64,000 bases of DNA from the NCBI GenBank assembly GCA_033398695.1, contig CM065805.1, positions 73,934,762 to 73,998,761 on the forward strand. Direction: 5' to 3'. Under the pieces are notes generated by a model. That model did not search any database, was not told the origin of the DNA, and worked only from the letters and a program-made list of their open reading frames with translations. Source of the DNA: Orobanche coerulescens (taxonomy: Eukaryota > Streptophyta > Magnoliopsida > Lamiales > Orobanchaceae). The position numbers and the translations under genes were made by a program. The stretch's first letter is position 1; each line of letters starts with the position of its first letter. Of this stretch, positions 20,575 through 31,051 are shown piece by piece.

Positions 20575-23040
20575 TGTAACACCCCAAACTAGGCGGATAT
20601 TACAGTGCCGTGGACCCCCGACTGGGACCCACCAGGCGAATGAAAATGAATGAATTACATAGGTAAATGTAGTACCGAACCACATTACACAATTAATTAC
20701 TCCGATGAGGAGTTTCATACAACACACCCAGGATGATACTGAATACAAGTATATTTTATATGAAGATAAAATATACAACACTGAGTGAAATGAATATCCA
20801 AACGGAATGTCTGCAGCGGAATAAATAAAAGAAACATAAATGACTGAAAAGACTGGGGCCCCCTACTAGTATCACTGGGACTCCTCGCCGTCACCGTGTT
20901 CTCCCCGTGCCTTAGCCTTGCCATGACCTGAAAAATAGTATTCCCTAACGGGGTCAGTTACACAGAACAACAATCCTCAAGGGTTGAAAATACACATTCA
21001 TGATATATCTGAAATTATGAATTATCCTGTCGAAACATACGCAATCAAACATGCTATATGAATCGACTATCAGTACGGCTCAAAGGAATGGCGCCACACT
21101 ACGTCCGGGATGGAAATGTGTCCGTGCACAAGCCACCAACGAGTATCGATCGAATACACGTGTGGTCTTGTACCTAATCAGTCTCATGAAGCCATCAACT
21201 CGTGTGCACAGTCCAATGTGAGGCCACCAACCAACACACGACTATAATGTGCCCGACATGAAAATCCTACACATACCAACCGGCACGCCAGTATGACCCG
21301 GAATGCCACAATATGACAAAAGTGACAACGAAAATGAATAATGACTCACCAAGATTAAATGATGGTGAAATGAATGATAGTTCAATGAAATGGTCGGAAC
21401 CGTCGTTCCTTATGACTGAGGTGATTAATTGACGATGACAAGTTTTGATACGGTTAATACAATGATGAATGAGTTACGATTATGAATGAACAACGACAAA
21501 AGGAATGAATATCCTTTTAACCGAGTAAGAATTAACTTACTCAATACCGATGAAGAATGTCCTTCCACGAACAACGTCCTAAATGAAATGTCGGTCGCTC
21601 GAACAACCTTGAACAACAATAATTACCAACAACCGATCAATACACAAATCAAATACGATCATAACCGACCCAAACGTCGATACAACAATATCCGAACTCG
21701 TAGATGAACTCTAACGAAAACGTTGAGATACCCGTTGGTTAACACCAAACCCAAATTATCGAACCAACTCCAAAATGATTGATTCAAACCAGTAAAACAT
21801 TATCAATGACATCAATAATCTCATTGAAATCCACAATTCAAGTTTATAAAAACGACAATCGGAAATCCCCAAAATAACCGAAGTCAACCCCAAGGGTTCT
21901 TGAAATAATTCCGAAAATAACCATTAAATCCGTAAGAATATACTTATCCAAGGTAGATAATCCATATCTAACATATTCCAATGATAATCCAAGCTTATAC
22001 GAAGAAATCGGAAGGAAAACCCAAAAATCCGAAATTCTAGATCCAAGAGATTAATACCTTTGATTCGATGTGATGAAGATGATGAAATGATGATCAATCC
22101 GAAAGATGAGCTTGAAGATGACGATTGATGATTACACCTCGAAGAATCCTCTCCGAATCGCTCGAAATCGCCCAAAAATACCGAAGGAGTGAAATGAGAT
22201 GAATAAATGACGAAATCTGACTAAACTGTCCAATTTATAGTCAGTCCAGGTTAGCGTGCGCTAGCCCTTGTGCGTAGCGTGCGCTAACGAGTAATTTGGG
22301 TAGTCCAGTACCCACTGTCCGAACACGGTAGCGCGCGCTACGTACCTTCTTGTAGCGTGCGCTACGGCCATACTACTAGCGTGCACTAAGAACCATTATT
22401 AGCGTGCGCTAACGAAATATGATGCCCAACACTGGAGTCCAGAAAACCGCCTGACCTCTGATCTGACCCCGATAGCGTGCGCTACAACCATTGTTTAGCG
22501 TGCGCTAATATATCGGTTGCGTACGCTAACAACAACACATAGCGTGCGCTATGAATTAATCCAGTGCAGTCCAGTAGCCACTGGACTCAACCTGATCCGT
22601 CCTTAGCGCGCGTTACACCTCATATTAGCGTGCGCTACTTCAACCCACTAGCGCGCGCTACTTACCAATCGTAGCGTGCGCTACTTATAACTCACCTGCG
22701 GTCGGTACCTTCCGGGTGCGGCCAGTAACCTTAGCGTGCGCTAAAGGCCGAGTGGTAGCGTGCGCTACCTATACCCAATTAGCGTACGCTAAAAGGAGTA
22801 CGTAGCGTGCGCTACTCCTCACGCATTTCAATCGAAAATGACAATGATGATAAACACGGCACGAAACTCCAATCAGATTAGTGATGAATGATGATTGATA
22901 CACGATACAATTACTCTGAATGATGAATACCATGACTGAATATGAGTGACAAATGATCAATGATGAATGAGATTACTGAGTATCAATTACTGAATGATAA
23001 TTACTGAGTGATAATTACTGAATTACAACTGGGTATTACA
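20575..23040 (-). repeat. 5' LTR of Tekay-1 (2,466 bp)
   Basis: Second copy of the LTR, same ends as 13049-15505. It has the same TATA box (22232-22240) and cassette A (22247-22814). Compared with the other copy, single changes are few, but short indels cluster where this copy has CAGT, CTG or CAG (for example TATCAGTACGG here against TATCGACGG there). Confidence 0.93.
22247..22814 (-). repeat. Cassette A in the Tekay-1 5' LTR
   Basis: The same palindrome array as in the other LTR, unit by unit, with one unit changed to AGCGTGCACT near 22379. The array copy number is the same in both LTRs, so the array was already present when the element inserted. Confidence 0.85.
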
Positions 23041-23520
23041 CAAATACATGATCGAATCAAAGAGGTGAATGACGCATACAAATGGAAATCCAACAATCAC
23101 AGAAAACCGAGACTATTTGAAGTAGGCGACTTGGTTTGGATACAATTAAGAAAAGAGAGATTTCCTAGCAAACGCAAGAACAAACTTATGCCGAGGGCCG
23201 AGGGACCTTACAAAATCGTGGGTAAAGTGAACGACAATGCGTATAAAGTAGAACTTCCGGGCGATTATGGGGTACACGCCACTTTTAACATGGGTGATCT
23301 ATCTCCTTACCTTGACGATGAGGGAATCACTGAATTGAGGTCAATTCCTTTCAAAGGGGGAGGAGATGATGCGATTATGACATCTCCAAATGAAGTAAGC
23401 GAAGTAAGAATTGACGTAGGTGATGATACCACGTTGCATGCACATGCACCTACATACTTCGGTGAAAAAACAAACGCGGAAATGGGAACGATCTTAATAA
23501 TCGGAACTGGGATAACTTAG
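23041..23520 (+). pseudogene. pol: CRM-1 integrase C-terminus and LTR-encoded tail
   Basis: This continues the frame broken by Tekay-1 (HDRIKEVNDAYKWK, LFEVGDLVWIQLRKERFPSK, AEGPYKIVGKVNDNAYK, FNMGDLSPYLDDEG, IPFKGGGDD). The polypurine tract AAAGGGGGAGGAG at 23353-23365 is itself coding. From 23367 the code is inside the 3' LTR and ends, after EVRIDVGDD, APTYFGEKT and LIIGTGIT, at TAG 23518. In CRM-clade elements the C-terminal targeting motif lies in this position; equating the two is my inference. This end piece is undamaged. Confidence 0.85.
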
Positions 23521-23902
23521 ACGTATCAAAACATGCCTACGTATGCATGTTCATGCATACAAAATCGGCCATTAGGGGGAGATTTCGGCCGATTGTGACA
23601 TGCATCCATGAAGGATCTTTTGTCCCCACTACATTAAAATTTTCTTTCATTTTCAAAGTCCACCATATCAAGATCAAGGATAGAGATTTGATTCACTCCA
23701 CCCTTTTGAAGAAATCGGCCGAACCACATGGAGAAGAAGATGCCAAGAAGTCCCTTTCATGTTCAAGTCCTTGTCAAAGCCTTAAAAAAGATATCATATG
23801 AGAAAGATGATTATCTCCATCCTTCAAGTAACCCATGGCCGAAATAAAGGAGGAAGAAGCCATGCATGATGTTGTTTTAAATCTTTGTCAAAGTCTTGAT
23901 AG
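23367..23902 (+). repeat. 3' LTR of CRM-1, first part
   Basis: It begins TGATGCGATTATGAC like the 5' LTR. It is cut at 23902 by SIRE-1 and continues at 36056. The last five bases GATAG (23898-23902) are the SIRE-1 target site. Confidence 0.9.
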
Positions 23903-25316
23903 TGTAGGTCAAAAGTCGTCCATGTACAAGTCTAGATGGGGGGGGGGGGTGAATAGACTTGTAGAAACTCTTGAACTCTTTTTCACGAAGAGTGAGTTTC
24001 TTCAGTTGATAGTTAAACAAATGACTTGGAGTCGTTTGTTCTTAGATATATGCGGAAGTCAGATGATGACGAATAGAAATCAACTTAATGAAACACTTAA
24101 CAATGGATGCAGCAGTTAAAGTATGATGCAGTAAAACAGTAAATAACACAGGCAATTATAGTGGTCTCAGAGGTGGGGTAATCCTCTACTAATCCACTTT
24201 TCTCCAAACCAGTTGGAGATGAATTCACTATAATTTTCAACCAGTGATAAATATTACAGTGATTCAAACCACACTACAACAACTTCCAACTAGTGGAAAT
24301 CCGTGCCGTTGTACACACTTGACTGCCTTGCACCTCTTGATCCTCGATACTTGGATGCCTTTACAGTCTCTTACTTCAACCAGTGAAGTACCCCGTACTC
24401 AAGATTATAGACAAGAGTTTTTGTCTTCTCCAACTAAGAGCTTCTTTAAGTATGAACTTTTAGAACTGCTCTTTTCACGATGCTATTGATTGCTTTAGAT
24501 TGCTTGATTGCTTTGATCACTTGAAAGTATGTTCGCATCGGTAGTTGCTCAGCTTCAAATCTTCGGATATATATAGGTCACGATCTCTGACCTTTTTCCT
24601 TGTAGCCGTTGCAAATCTTTTGAACAAATCCGTCCGTTGGAGGGAGACTTCATTGTTTAATCTTTCGGAATGTTGCAAGGCTGGATTCCCATTATTTTAT
24701 TTTATCATCCGACCGTTGTGAAGACTTCTGCATGTGAGCGCCGAATCTTTTGAATATAAAATGATTAAAGTCTCCAAGGTGGGTCTGGATGATTTATTTA
24801 AATCATATCTCTTGCGGGAATCACTCCGATTTGTCTTTTCACATTGAATGTGAGCTTTCCGTAATACTTGACTTTTCAACGCATGCTGACGTGGACTTGG
24901 AGTTCTTGGCTGCCTTCGAGTAGGCTGATATGCAGCTAACATCTCTGTGACGTGTTCTCTCATTTGTTCCTTTGTTGTGACTTACCTGATCAGGTGACTT
25001 CCCTGAGGTACCTTGGCTGCAGTCTGGTCAAACTTCTCTGATAAAATTTGTTGACCAAAGCTACTCTGACTGGACTCAGCTGATCCTCTCTGATGGACTT
25101 AGCTGTACTTGGTACTTAACCAATTTTCAGCCTAACTAATTTTTGGCCTACAGAAGATACTCATTTGGTTCTTCTTTACATTTTGCCAAGTTTTATACTT
25201 AACATATTTTGGCGTATGGAAGATACTCATTTGGTTCTTCCTTACATTTTGCCAAGTAATAAACATTTGATTTTTTATTAATGACATCATCAAAATCTAA
25301 CAAGTATTCCTAACAA
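23903..25316 (-). repeat. 3' LTR of SIRE-1 (1,414 bp)
   Basis: Plus-strand start TGTAGGTCAAAAG and end ATTCCTAACA. A run of 12 Gs at 23938-23949 is six longer than in the other copy, which accounts for much of the length difference. Repeated AACCAGT(G/T)G words lie near 24230-24390. No gene. Confidence 0.92.
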
Positions 25317-25528
25317 ATTCCCCCTATTTTGATGATGGCAAAACTTTAAGCAAGTAATCAAATGACCAAGTCTGCACTTAAGTGCAAGACACAAACTGAA
25401 ATCAGTCTAATATTGAGACAACTGGAAATTGTCATTCAACAGACTGTTATAAAATTTTCTGACTTGATTATGATTTTACAAGAAAGTTTTTACAGGTACA
25501 GAAAAATTACAAGTACAAAGAAATAAAG
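25317..25528 (-). other. SIRE-1 polypurine tract and 3' spacer
   Basis: On the minus strand ATAGGGGGAATT sits directly before the TGTTAGGAATAC start of the 3' LTR (plus 25317-25328). The rest, up to the stop of the third frame, is AT-rich and shows nothing else. Confidence 0.75.
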
Positions 25529-28500
25529 TCATCTGCCTCTTCCTCTGCCTCTGTGAATAGGCTGTTTGGCAGGTCTGAATGTTTTGGCTCCAATTGGTCT
25601 TATCTTGACTGGAGCAAGGCCATATTTCCTCTTCAGAACAAGAGCTGCAAAGTCTTGTTCTTGCTGTGATGTAAATCTATTCTGAAGGCATAACTGCTTG
25701 ATTTCTTGCTGAATCTGTAGCTCATCCAGCTCATTGTCCAGACGGGTTGGCGCTTCCTCTGCTCTGAATGATGGAATCATAGGATAAGCGTTTAGTTCCT
25801 TAGCCTTCTTCTTCAGAATGGTCCACAGTTTTGGGTAAGCTTCTTCCATGAAATTGATGAAGGTCTGCTGTGGGGAGAGATTATCATCCTGGAGTAATTC
25901 CCAGACGTAATAATCTCTGATGAATTTCTTCTTAGCAGCTCCCCACATGGGCAGGGCTTCATATGGAATAAAGTCCTCAACATACCACAGTTCCTTTCCT
26001 TCCCATTCTAGAGTAGGCCCAAAACCTCCTCTAGTCCTCCTTCTCTTTCCTTCAGGCTGGTCAGCCTGGTCATCTGGATCCATAGCTTCCTTCCTCTTCA
26101 GACTTGAGGGTCCTTCAATTTGAAGAACATCTTGCTTCTTCTTTGACCTTATCTCTCTCTCTTCCCCCTGAACTCTCTCTTCCCCCTTTTTGCCAGCATC
26201 AACAAGGGTAGTTAATTGCTGCTCCATTTTGCTCATCCAATCATACATGCCAAAAGGCATTCTGTTGTTGGTAGGGGGAGGGGGCTGAGGAATCTCTCTC
26301 TGCAGAAGAGTGTCGATCTTGGCATTGATTGATTGAAGGTCAGGAGTGACCTGAGACGTTAGCAGCTCTCCAATTGTATCTTTGACGATTTGCCTGATCA
26401 GCTCAGTCATGGTAGGAGATATCTAAGCTGATGGAGAATTCTCTCCTGAGCCTTCTGCGAAAGAGCCACTAGACTGCAGGCTTATGTCTGCAGCTGGTAG
26501 GTCAGAGGGAGTTTTCTCCGGGGTCCCTGACCTAGAGTCTTCAGCCAGCTCTGCGTCTAGGCTGGTGTACCGGGCAGGTACCACAGTCCTATCTGCAGCT
26601 TCGTGAATAGGCTCTGGCTCTGGCTCCTTTTCTTCTTCTCTCTCTACCTCTTTCTCTTCTTCTTTCTCCTGATCCTCATCTTTCTCTTCTTCTGCCTTTT
26701 CTTCAGAATTTTCTTTTCCTTCTTCCTCATCTTTTTCCTTTTCATTTTATTTTTCTGCTCCTGCATCTCCTCCATCATCATCATCATTGTCATCATCATT
26801 ATCATCATCATTGTTATCATCATCCTTCTCCTCGTCTTCTCCTTCACCATCATCATCCTTCTCATCCTCATCCTCCTTTTCTTCTTCATCTTTTTCTTGT
26901 TCTACCTCTTCTCCTTCTTCTTCATCTCCTTCATCAGCCAACTCTTCTGTTTTCTCAAATTCTTCTGACTGTTTTTCAACTAGAATATTTTCTTCTGTTC
27001 TTCTCTCTTCCTGCTTTTCTTCTTCTTCAACCAAATCAACAACTTCATTATTTCCTTCTCCATCCAACTCCTCAATTCTAATCTCTTTTTCAACTTCCTC
27101 CTCCTCCTCTTCTCCAAAAGAACCATCAAAGATGCTAAGCATTATAGAATGGATAAATTGGTCCATGTTTGTTTTAAAATGGGACATGAACCAACTATCC
27201 TGGAGGATTAATACTAAATCTGATTCTTTGCAAAAGTGAATCAGAACCTCCTCAGTGGCTTGGGGATATTCCCAACCACTAGTTGCAATGTAGGTTTGAA
27301 GGTTTGTAAAAGTCATAGTTTTGAAAAACTTCCACTCTTCAAAGATATGTACAAAAGAGTGTTTTAATGCTTGTGGCTTAACAAGCTGGAGTTGTTCAAT
27401 TGAAAGGTTGAAAGTATTGTTTTCAAGCAGGTTAAAGGTATAATCAGCTTCAGGGATAGAAATTATGAGACCTGCTTCTTCTTCTTCGGATATGTAGACT
27501 GGGGGGTGAGAACAGGTACAATCCAAGTCTCAAGGGTGCCTGGTGCAGGCAGGTCTTCCGGATGAATTGTTGATCTGACAGAGGGGCTGGCAAGGTGTTC
27601 AGACTGCTCTCCCTCACTAAATTGCAGTTTCCTTGGCCTCTTGGGAGAGGGTTCTGGTGATGACTGCAGAGTAGAGGGTCCTTCAGGGGCTGGTCCCCGT
27701 CTCTTGAATCTGGCTGCAATGGGAGAGTCATCGGACTCGGTGTCGGACTCGACTGTAGTTGCGATATCAGCTGCAGGTCTGTCCGACTCTCCTGATGAAT
27801 GGTATCTTGGATAAGTCCTTGAGTCTGGCAGCTCCTTCAACAACTGAGCTGCTCTCCCAATGCCTCCGACTTTCTTCACCTTCTCATGGTCCATATGACC
27901 AAGCCTTTTATCGGGATGGAAGGGTTCAGTGTTTCCCTTTGCCACACCAGTTTTCTACAAAAACCAACTGAGATGCGTTCCAAACGCCATCTTGGTTTTG
28001 AACCTCTTCTCATCAACAAGCCATTCGGCTTTGTTGACCTCTCGCACAAGTTGCCTGAAGATGTAGTCTGCCCAATCAACTTCTTCTTCCTGAATCAGTG
28101 CTCCCAGCACCATAAACTTAGACGACGACAGTTGATCATAACTGCCCGCCATCGCCATGACTATTTTGTTGGTAATGTCGAACGCAACACGGTAAATCCT
28201 CTTGAGTTCATTCCTCTTGGCTGTGAATTTCAGTTTTTCCGGGATATTTTCCACCTTAATCTTTTTACAGGTTTCGACGGCGGATTGCTTGAGAGCTTCG
28301 AGCGCTAAATCACGGTGCTTCATTCCGAAGACACTACGGATCGTCTCTCGAGATATGCTGACTGGTATTTCGCCAACTGTGCTATGAATTCCGTCTTGAA
28401 TCAGATAAGCTTCGTGATAGAACTCGACGACATCCTCTTTGAACAAATGTTGCGGGTTGATGTCTAGAAATGGGTAGATCCCATTAAGCTTCATTGCCCG

Positions 28501-28623
28501 AATTAGATTAAACATGTCGTAGTCCTCCAGATTGGCTTCCAATAAGCCTTCAAAGTCGACGACCAGTGAGAAAATGATCTGGTCTTTCACCGCCTTCAAA
28601 TTAACTCCTTCGAAAGATGCCAT
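25529..28623 (-). pseudogene. SIRE-1 third frame (post-pol, 'env position'), about 1,030 codons, broken
   Basis: Starts at ATG 28623 (MASFEGVNLKAVKDQ). Four open pieces run leftward: 28623-27955, 27945-27463, 27526-26747 and 26410-25529. The first two share a frame and are parted only by TAG at 27955; the last two share a frame and are joined by open code except for TAA at 26747 and TAG at 26423. One frameshift lies near 27480-27526. The N-terminal 220 residues are a compact mixed fold resembling plant 'putative transposon protein' domains; then come an S/P-rich basic stretch (SPKRPRKLQ), a second folded part (SIEQLQLVKPQALKHSF), a long E/D-rich tract, and a C-terminal part ending in RGRGRGR. 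I see no signal peptide or clear membrane segment. Function is unknown; envelope-like proteins occupy this place in SIRE elements. Confidence 0.75.
26755..26860 (-). repeat. Trinucleotide (ATC/ATT)n tract coding an acidic run
   Basis: CATCATCAT and CATTGTCATCAT units on the plus strand give DDD/NDD runs on the minus strand in the third frame. It continues into a CTT/CTC-rich stretch (to about 27110) that encodes E/K runs. Replication slippage probably makes this part variable. Confidence 0.8.
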
Positions 28624-29187
28624 TTCTGCAAGTAAAAAATTTTAGTGTATTGGGAGTTCGAAGAATTTTTGCTCTGAAAAATCTAGGGTTTCTGTAAGCG
28701 TAAAGAGTAAAGTGAAAGGTCTTCTTTCCTTATAAAGAAGATGAAAAGACGTTTGTATTAATTTATTATATATTTGAAACGGTGGTACGCCTTTTGATAT
28801 TCTTTTGAATTTCAAATTTGAATCTGTGGCCCATTTTAAATTTTGACGGTTGATTCTGATTGGCCACCGTGGAGGTTGATTTAATAGATGATTGACGCGT
28901 GTATTAAAATTGCCACTTGGCTTAGGAAAATATATTTTTAACTGCCAGTTGTTAATCAAAATTAATATAATATTATAGATGTGGCAGATAATAATTAAAT
29001 ATTCAGAGGTCAGTTTAGAAAACTTAGCTGGTCTAATTTGTTGACTGTTGACCGCTCTGTATCAGGTGAGTTGACTTCTCGCCTGGTATTCTGATCAGCT
29101 AGGTTGCTTTGTCTGGCCTTCGTCTTCTCGCCTGCATCAGCTAGGATCTGATTCTTCAACTTGGGTCCGTCCTTCGTCTTCTATGCT
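28624..29187 (-). promoter_or_regulatory. Spacer with promoter-like signals in front of the third frame
   Basis: The 564 bp between pol and the third frame are not coding. On the minus strand there is a TATA-like CTTTATAAGG (28728-28737), then AAACCCTAG (28683-28691), a telo-box as found in 5' leaders of many plant housekeeping genes, and then TTACTTGCAG just before the ATG, which looks like a 3' splice site. Together they suggest that the third frame was expressed from its own promoter or from a spliced message. This is inference from motifs only. Confidence 0.5.
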
Positions 29188-30755
29188 TTAACTTGCTTCA
29201 GTACTAGATTCCCAATCTAGTAATCCAAGGTCTCTGCTCAGCTCCAGGAATCTTTCTTCTGGCAAGGGTTTAGTGAAGATGTCAGCTATCTGGTAGTCTG
29301 TGCTGACTCTTTCAACTCTAACCCTTTTGTTAAGCACATGGTCTCTAATGAAATGGTGCTTAACATCAATGTGCTTCGTCCTTGAATGCAAAACCGGATT
29401 GTTGGTTATTGCAATAGCACTATAATTGTCACACCAAATAGGGACTTCGTTTGCAATGATATTATAGTCCCTTAGCTGCTGTCTAATCCATAAAATTTGT
29501 GCACAACAGCTACCTGCAGCTAGGTATTCTGACTCTGTAGTGGAGATAGAGTTAGAAACCTGCTTTTTGCTAAACCAGGATATCAGTCTGGTTCCTAGGA
29601 ATTGACACATTCCACTAGTGCTCTTCCTGTTGATTTTGCATCCTGCGAAATCCGCATCTGAGTATCCTGACAGCTCGAAGTTGTCATCCTTGGGATACCA
29701 TAGTACAACATTAATTGTAGACTTAAGGTACTTTATTATTCTCTTGGCTGCATCTAGGTGTGATTGCTTCGGCTTCGACTAGAATCTTGCACAAACTCCA
29801 ACGGCATATGATATGTCTGGCCTGCTTGCAGTGAGGTATAGAAGAGATCCAATGAGTCCTCTGTAGTGGGTTGAGTCCACTGATATGCCTTCCTCATATG
29901 CATCCAGGTGAGTACTTGTGCTCATTGGAATTCTTGCGGGTTTGGCTGATTCCATTCCATATATCTTGATAAGATCTCTGGTATACTTTGCTTGGTTGAT
30001 GAAAATTCCTTTTTCCATCTGCTTAACTTGTAGTCCGAGAAAGAAGTTAAGCTTTCCCATCATACTCATCTCAAATTCTCCTTGCATGAGGTTGGAGAAT
30101 TTCTCGCATAACTCTGGATTGGTTGACCCGAATATGATGTCATCCACATAAATCTGGACTATTAATATGTGGCCTTCGTGCTCCACTCTGAATAGGGTCT
30201 TGTCCACTTTTCCTTTGCAAAATCCATTTTTCTCAAGAAACACAGACAGTGTTTCATACCATGCTCTTGGTGCTTGCTTAAGTCCATACAGAGCCTTCAA
30301 CAGCTTATAGACTTTGTCTCCTTTGACAAAACCTGGGGGTTGCTCTACATTGACTTCTTCTTCTAGGATTCCGTTCAGAAAGGCACTCTTTACATCCATC
30401 TGATATACTTCAAAGTCCTTAAATGCAGCATATGCGAGGAATAGTCTGATGGCCTCTAGTCTTGCAACAGGTGCATAGGTTTCATCAAAATCTATTCCCT
30501 CACACTGTGCATAGCCTTTTGCTACAAGTCTGGCTTTATTCCTAACAACAGCTCCGTCTTCATCACTCTTGTTTTTATACACCCATTTGGTGCCAATAAC
30601 TTTCTTGTGATCAGTGCATGCATTAGTTCCCAAACTTTGTTTCTTTCCATCTGCTCCAATTCCTCTTGCATGGCATTAATCCATGAATAATCTTCCAAGG
30701 CTTGTTCTGTAGTCTTGGGTTCAATTTGCGACATAAAACATGAGAACATCGCCAT
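29188..30755 (-). pseudogene. pol: SIRE-1 reverse transcriptase and RNase H
   Basis: RT begins with the connector ([28 protein letters not shown]) and has [45 protein letters not shown] and catalytic YVDD at 30139-30150. RNase H (29188-29700) has SGYSDADFAG, STTESEYLAAG, WCDNYSAI and DIFTKPLPEERF, and ends DWESSTEAS. A frame change lies at about 30600 and a TAG at 29779 interrupts the RT/RNase H join (ARF*SKPKQ, a probable CAG to TAG change). Otherwise it is well kept. Confidence 0.92.
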
Positions 30756-31051
30756 TCCTATGGTAGGGTTGATCGTCTCGTCTTAACTCCATCACCAACT
30801 TTCCAATTATTTGCCGGATTGGGTGATCCTTGAGCCATTTGGGGATATCGTCCTCTTCTGGGTTTGTTCCCCCTGTTGGATTGCCCTGGTGGTTATCTGC
30901 ATCACCGGTGGGTTACGCAATCGATCGGCTACCGTCTTGTCATCTGCAGTTGGTTCTGATCTGCAGATGAGTCTTTGTCGGCTTCGATTGGGTCTTCTCG
31001 GCAGAATCGGATCGGATAGGTTTGGTGATCCTGTCGATCTGCATTGGGTCT
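30756..31051 (-). other. SIRE-1 integrase-RT linker
   Basis: This stretch should code for the poorly conserved linker between integrase and RT. It carries several (C/G)ATCTGCA repeats and frame breaks, so no clean protein is readable. The plus-strand frame here is a chance one. Confidence 0.5.

Larger units (their letters stand above)
13049..23040 (-). mobile_element. Tekay-1: full-length Tekay/Del gypsy chromovirus, nested in CRM-1
   Basis: A 9,992-bp element on the minus strand with two LTRs (2,457 and 2,466 bp), primer-binding site, gag, protease, RT, RNase H, integrase and chromodomain. The target duplication is CAAAT at 13044-13048 and 23041-23045; the CRM-1 integrase frame resumes directly after it. 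The LTRs are nearly the same except in the palindrome cassette and at scattered CAG/CTG sites, so this insertion is young compared with CRM-1. Reading-frame damage is moderate (about five lesions), some of it perhaps artefactual. Confidence 0.95.

Noticed and set aside
26603..27239. Plus-strand leucine/phenylalanine-rich and serine-rich frames
   Set aside because: They are the complement of the acidic trinucleotide repeats of the SIRE-1 third frame.
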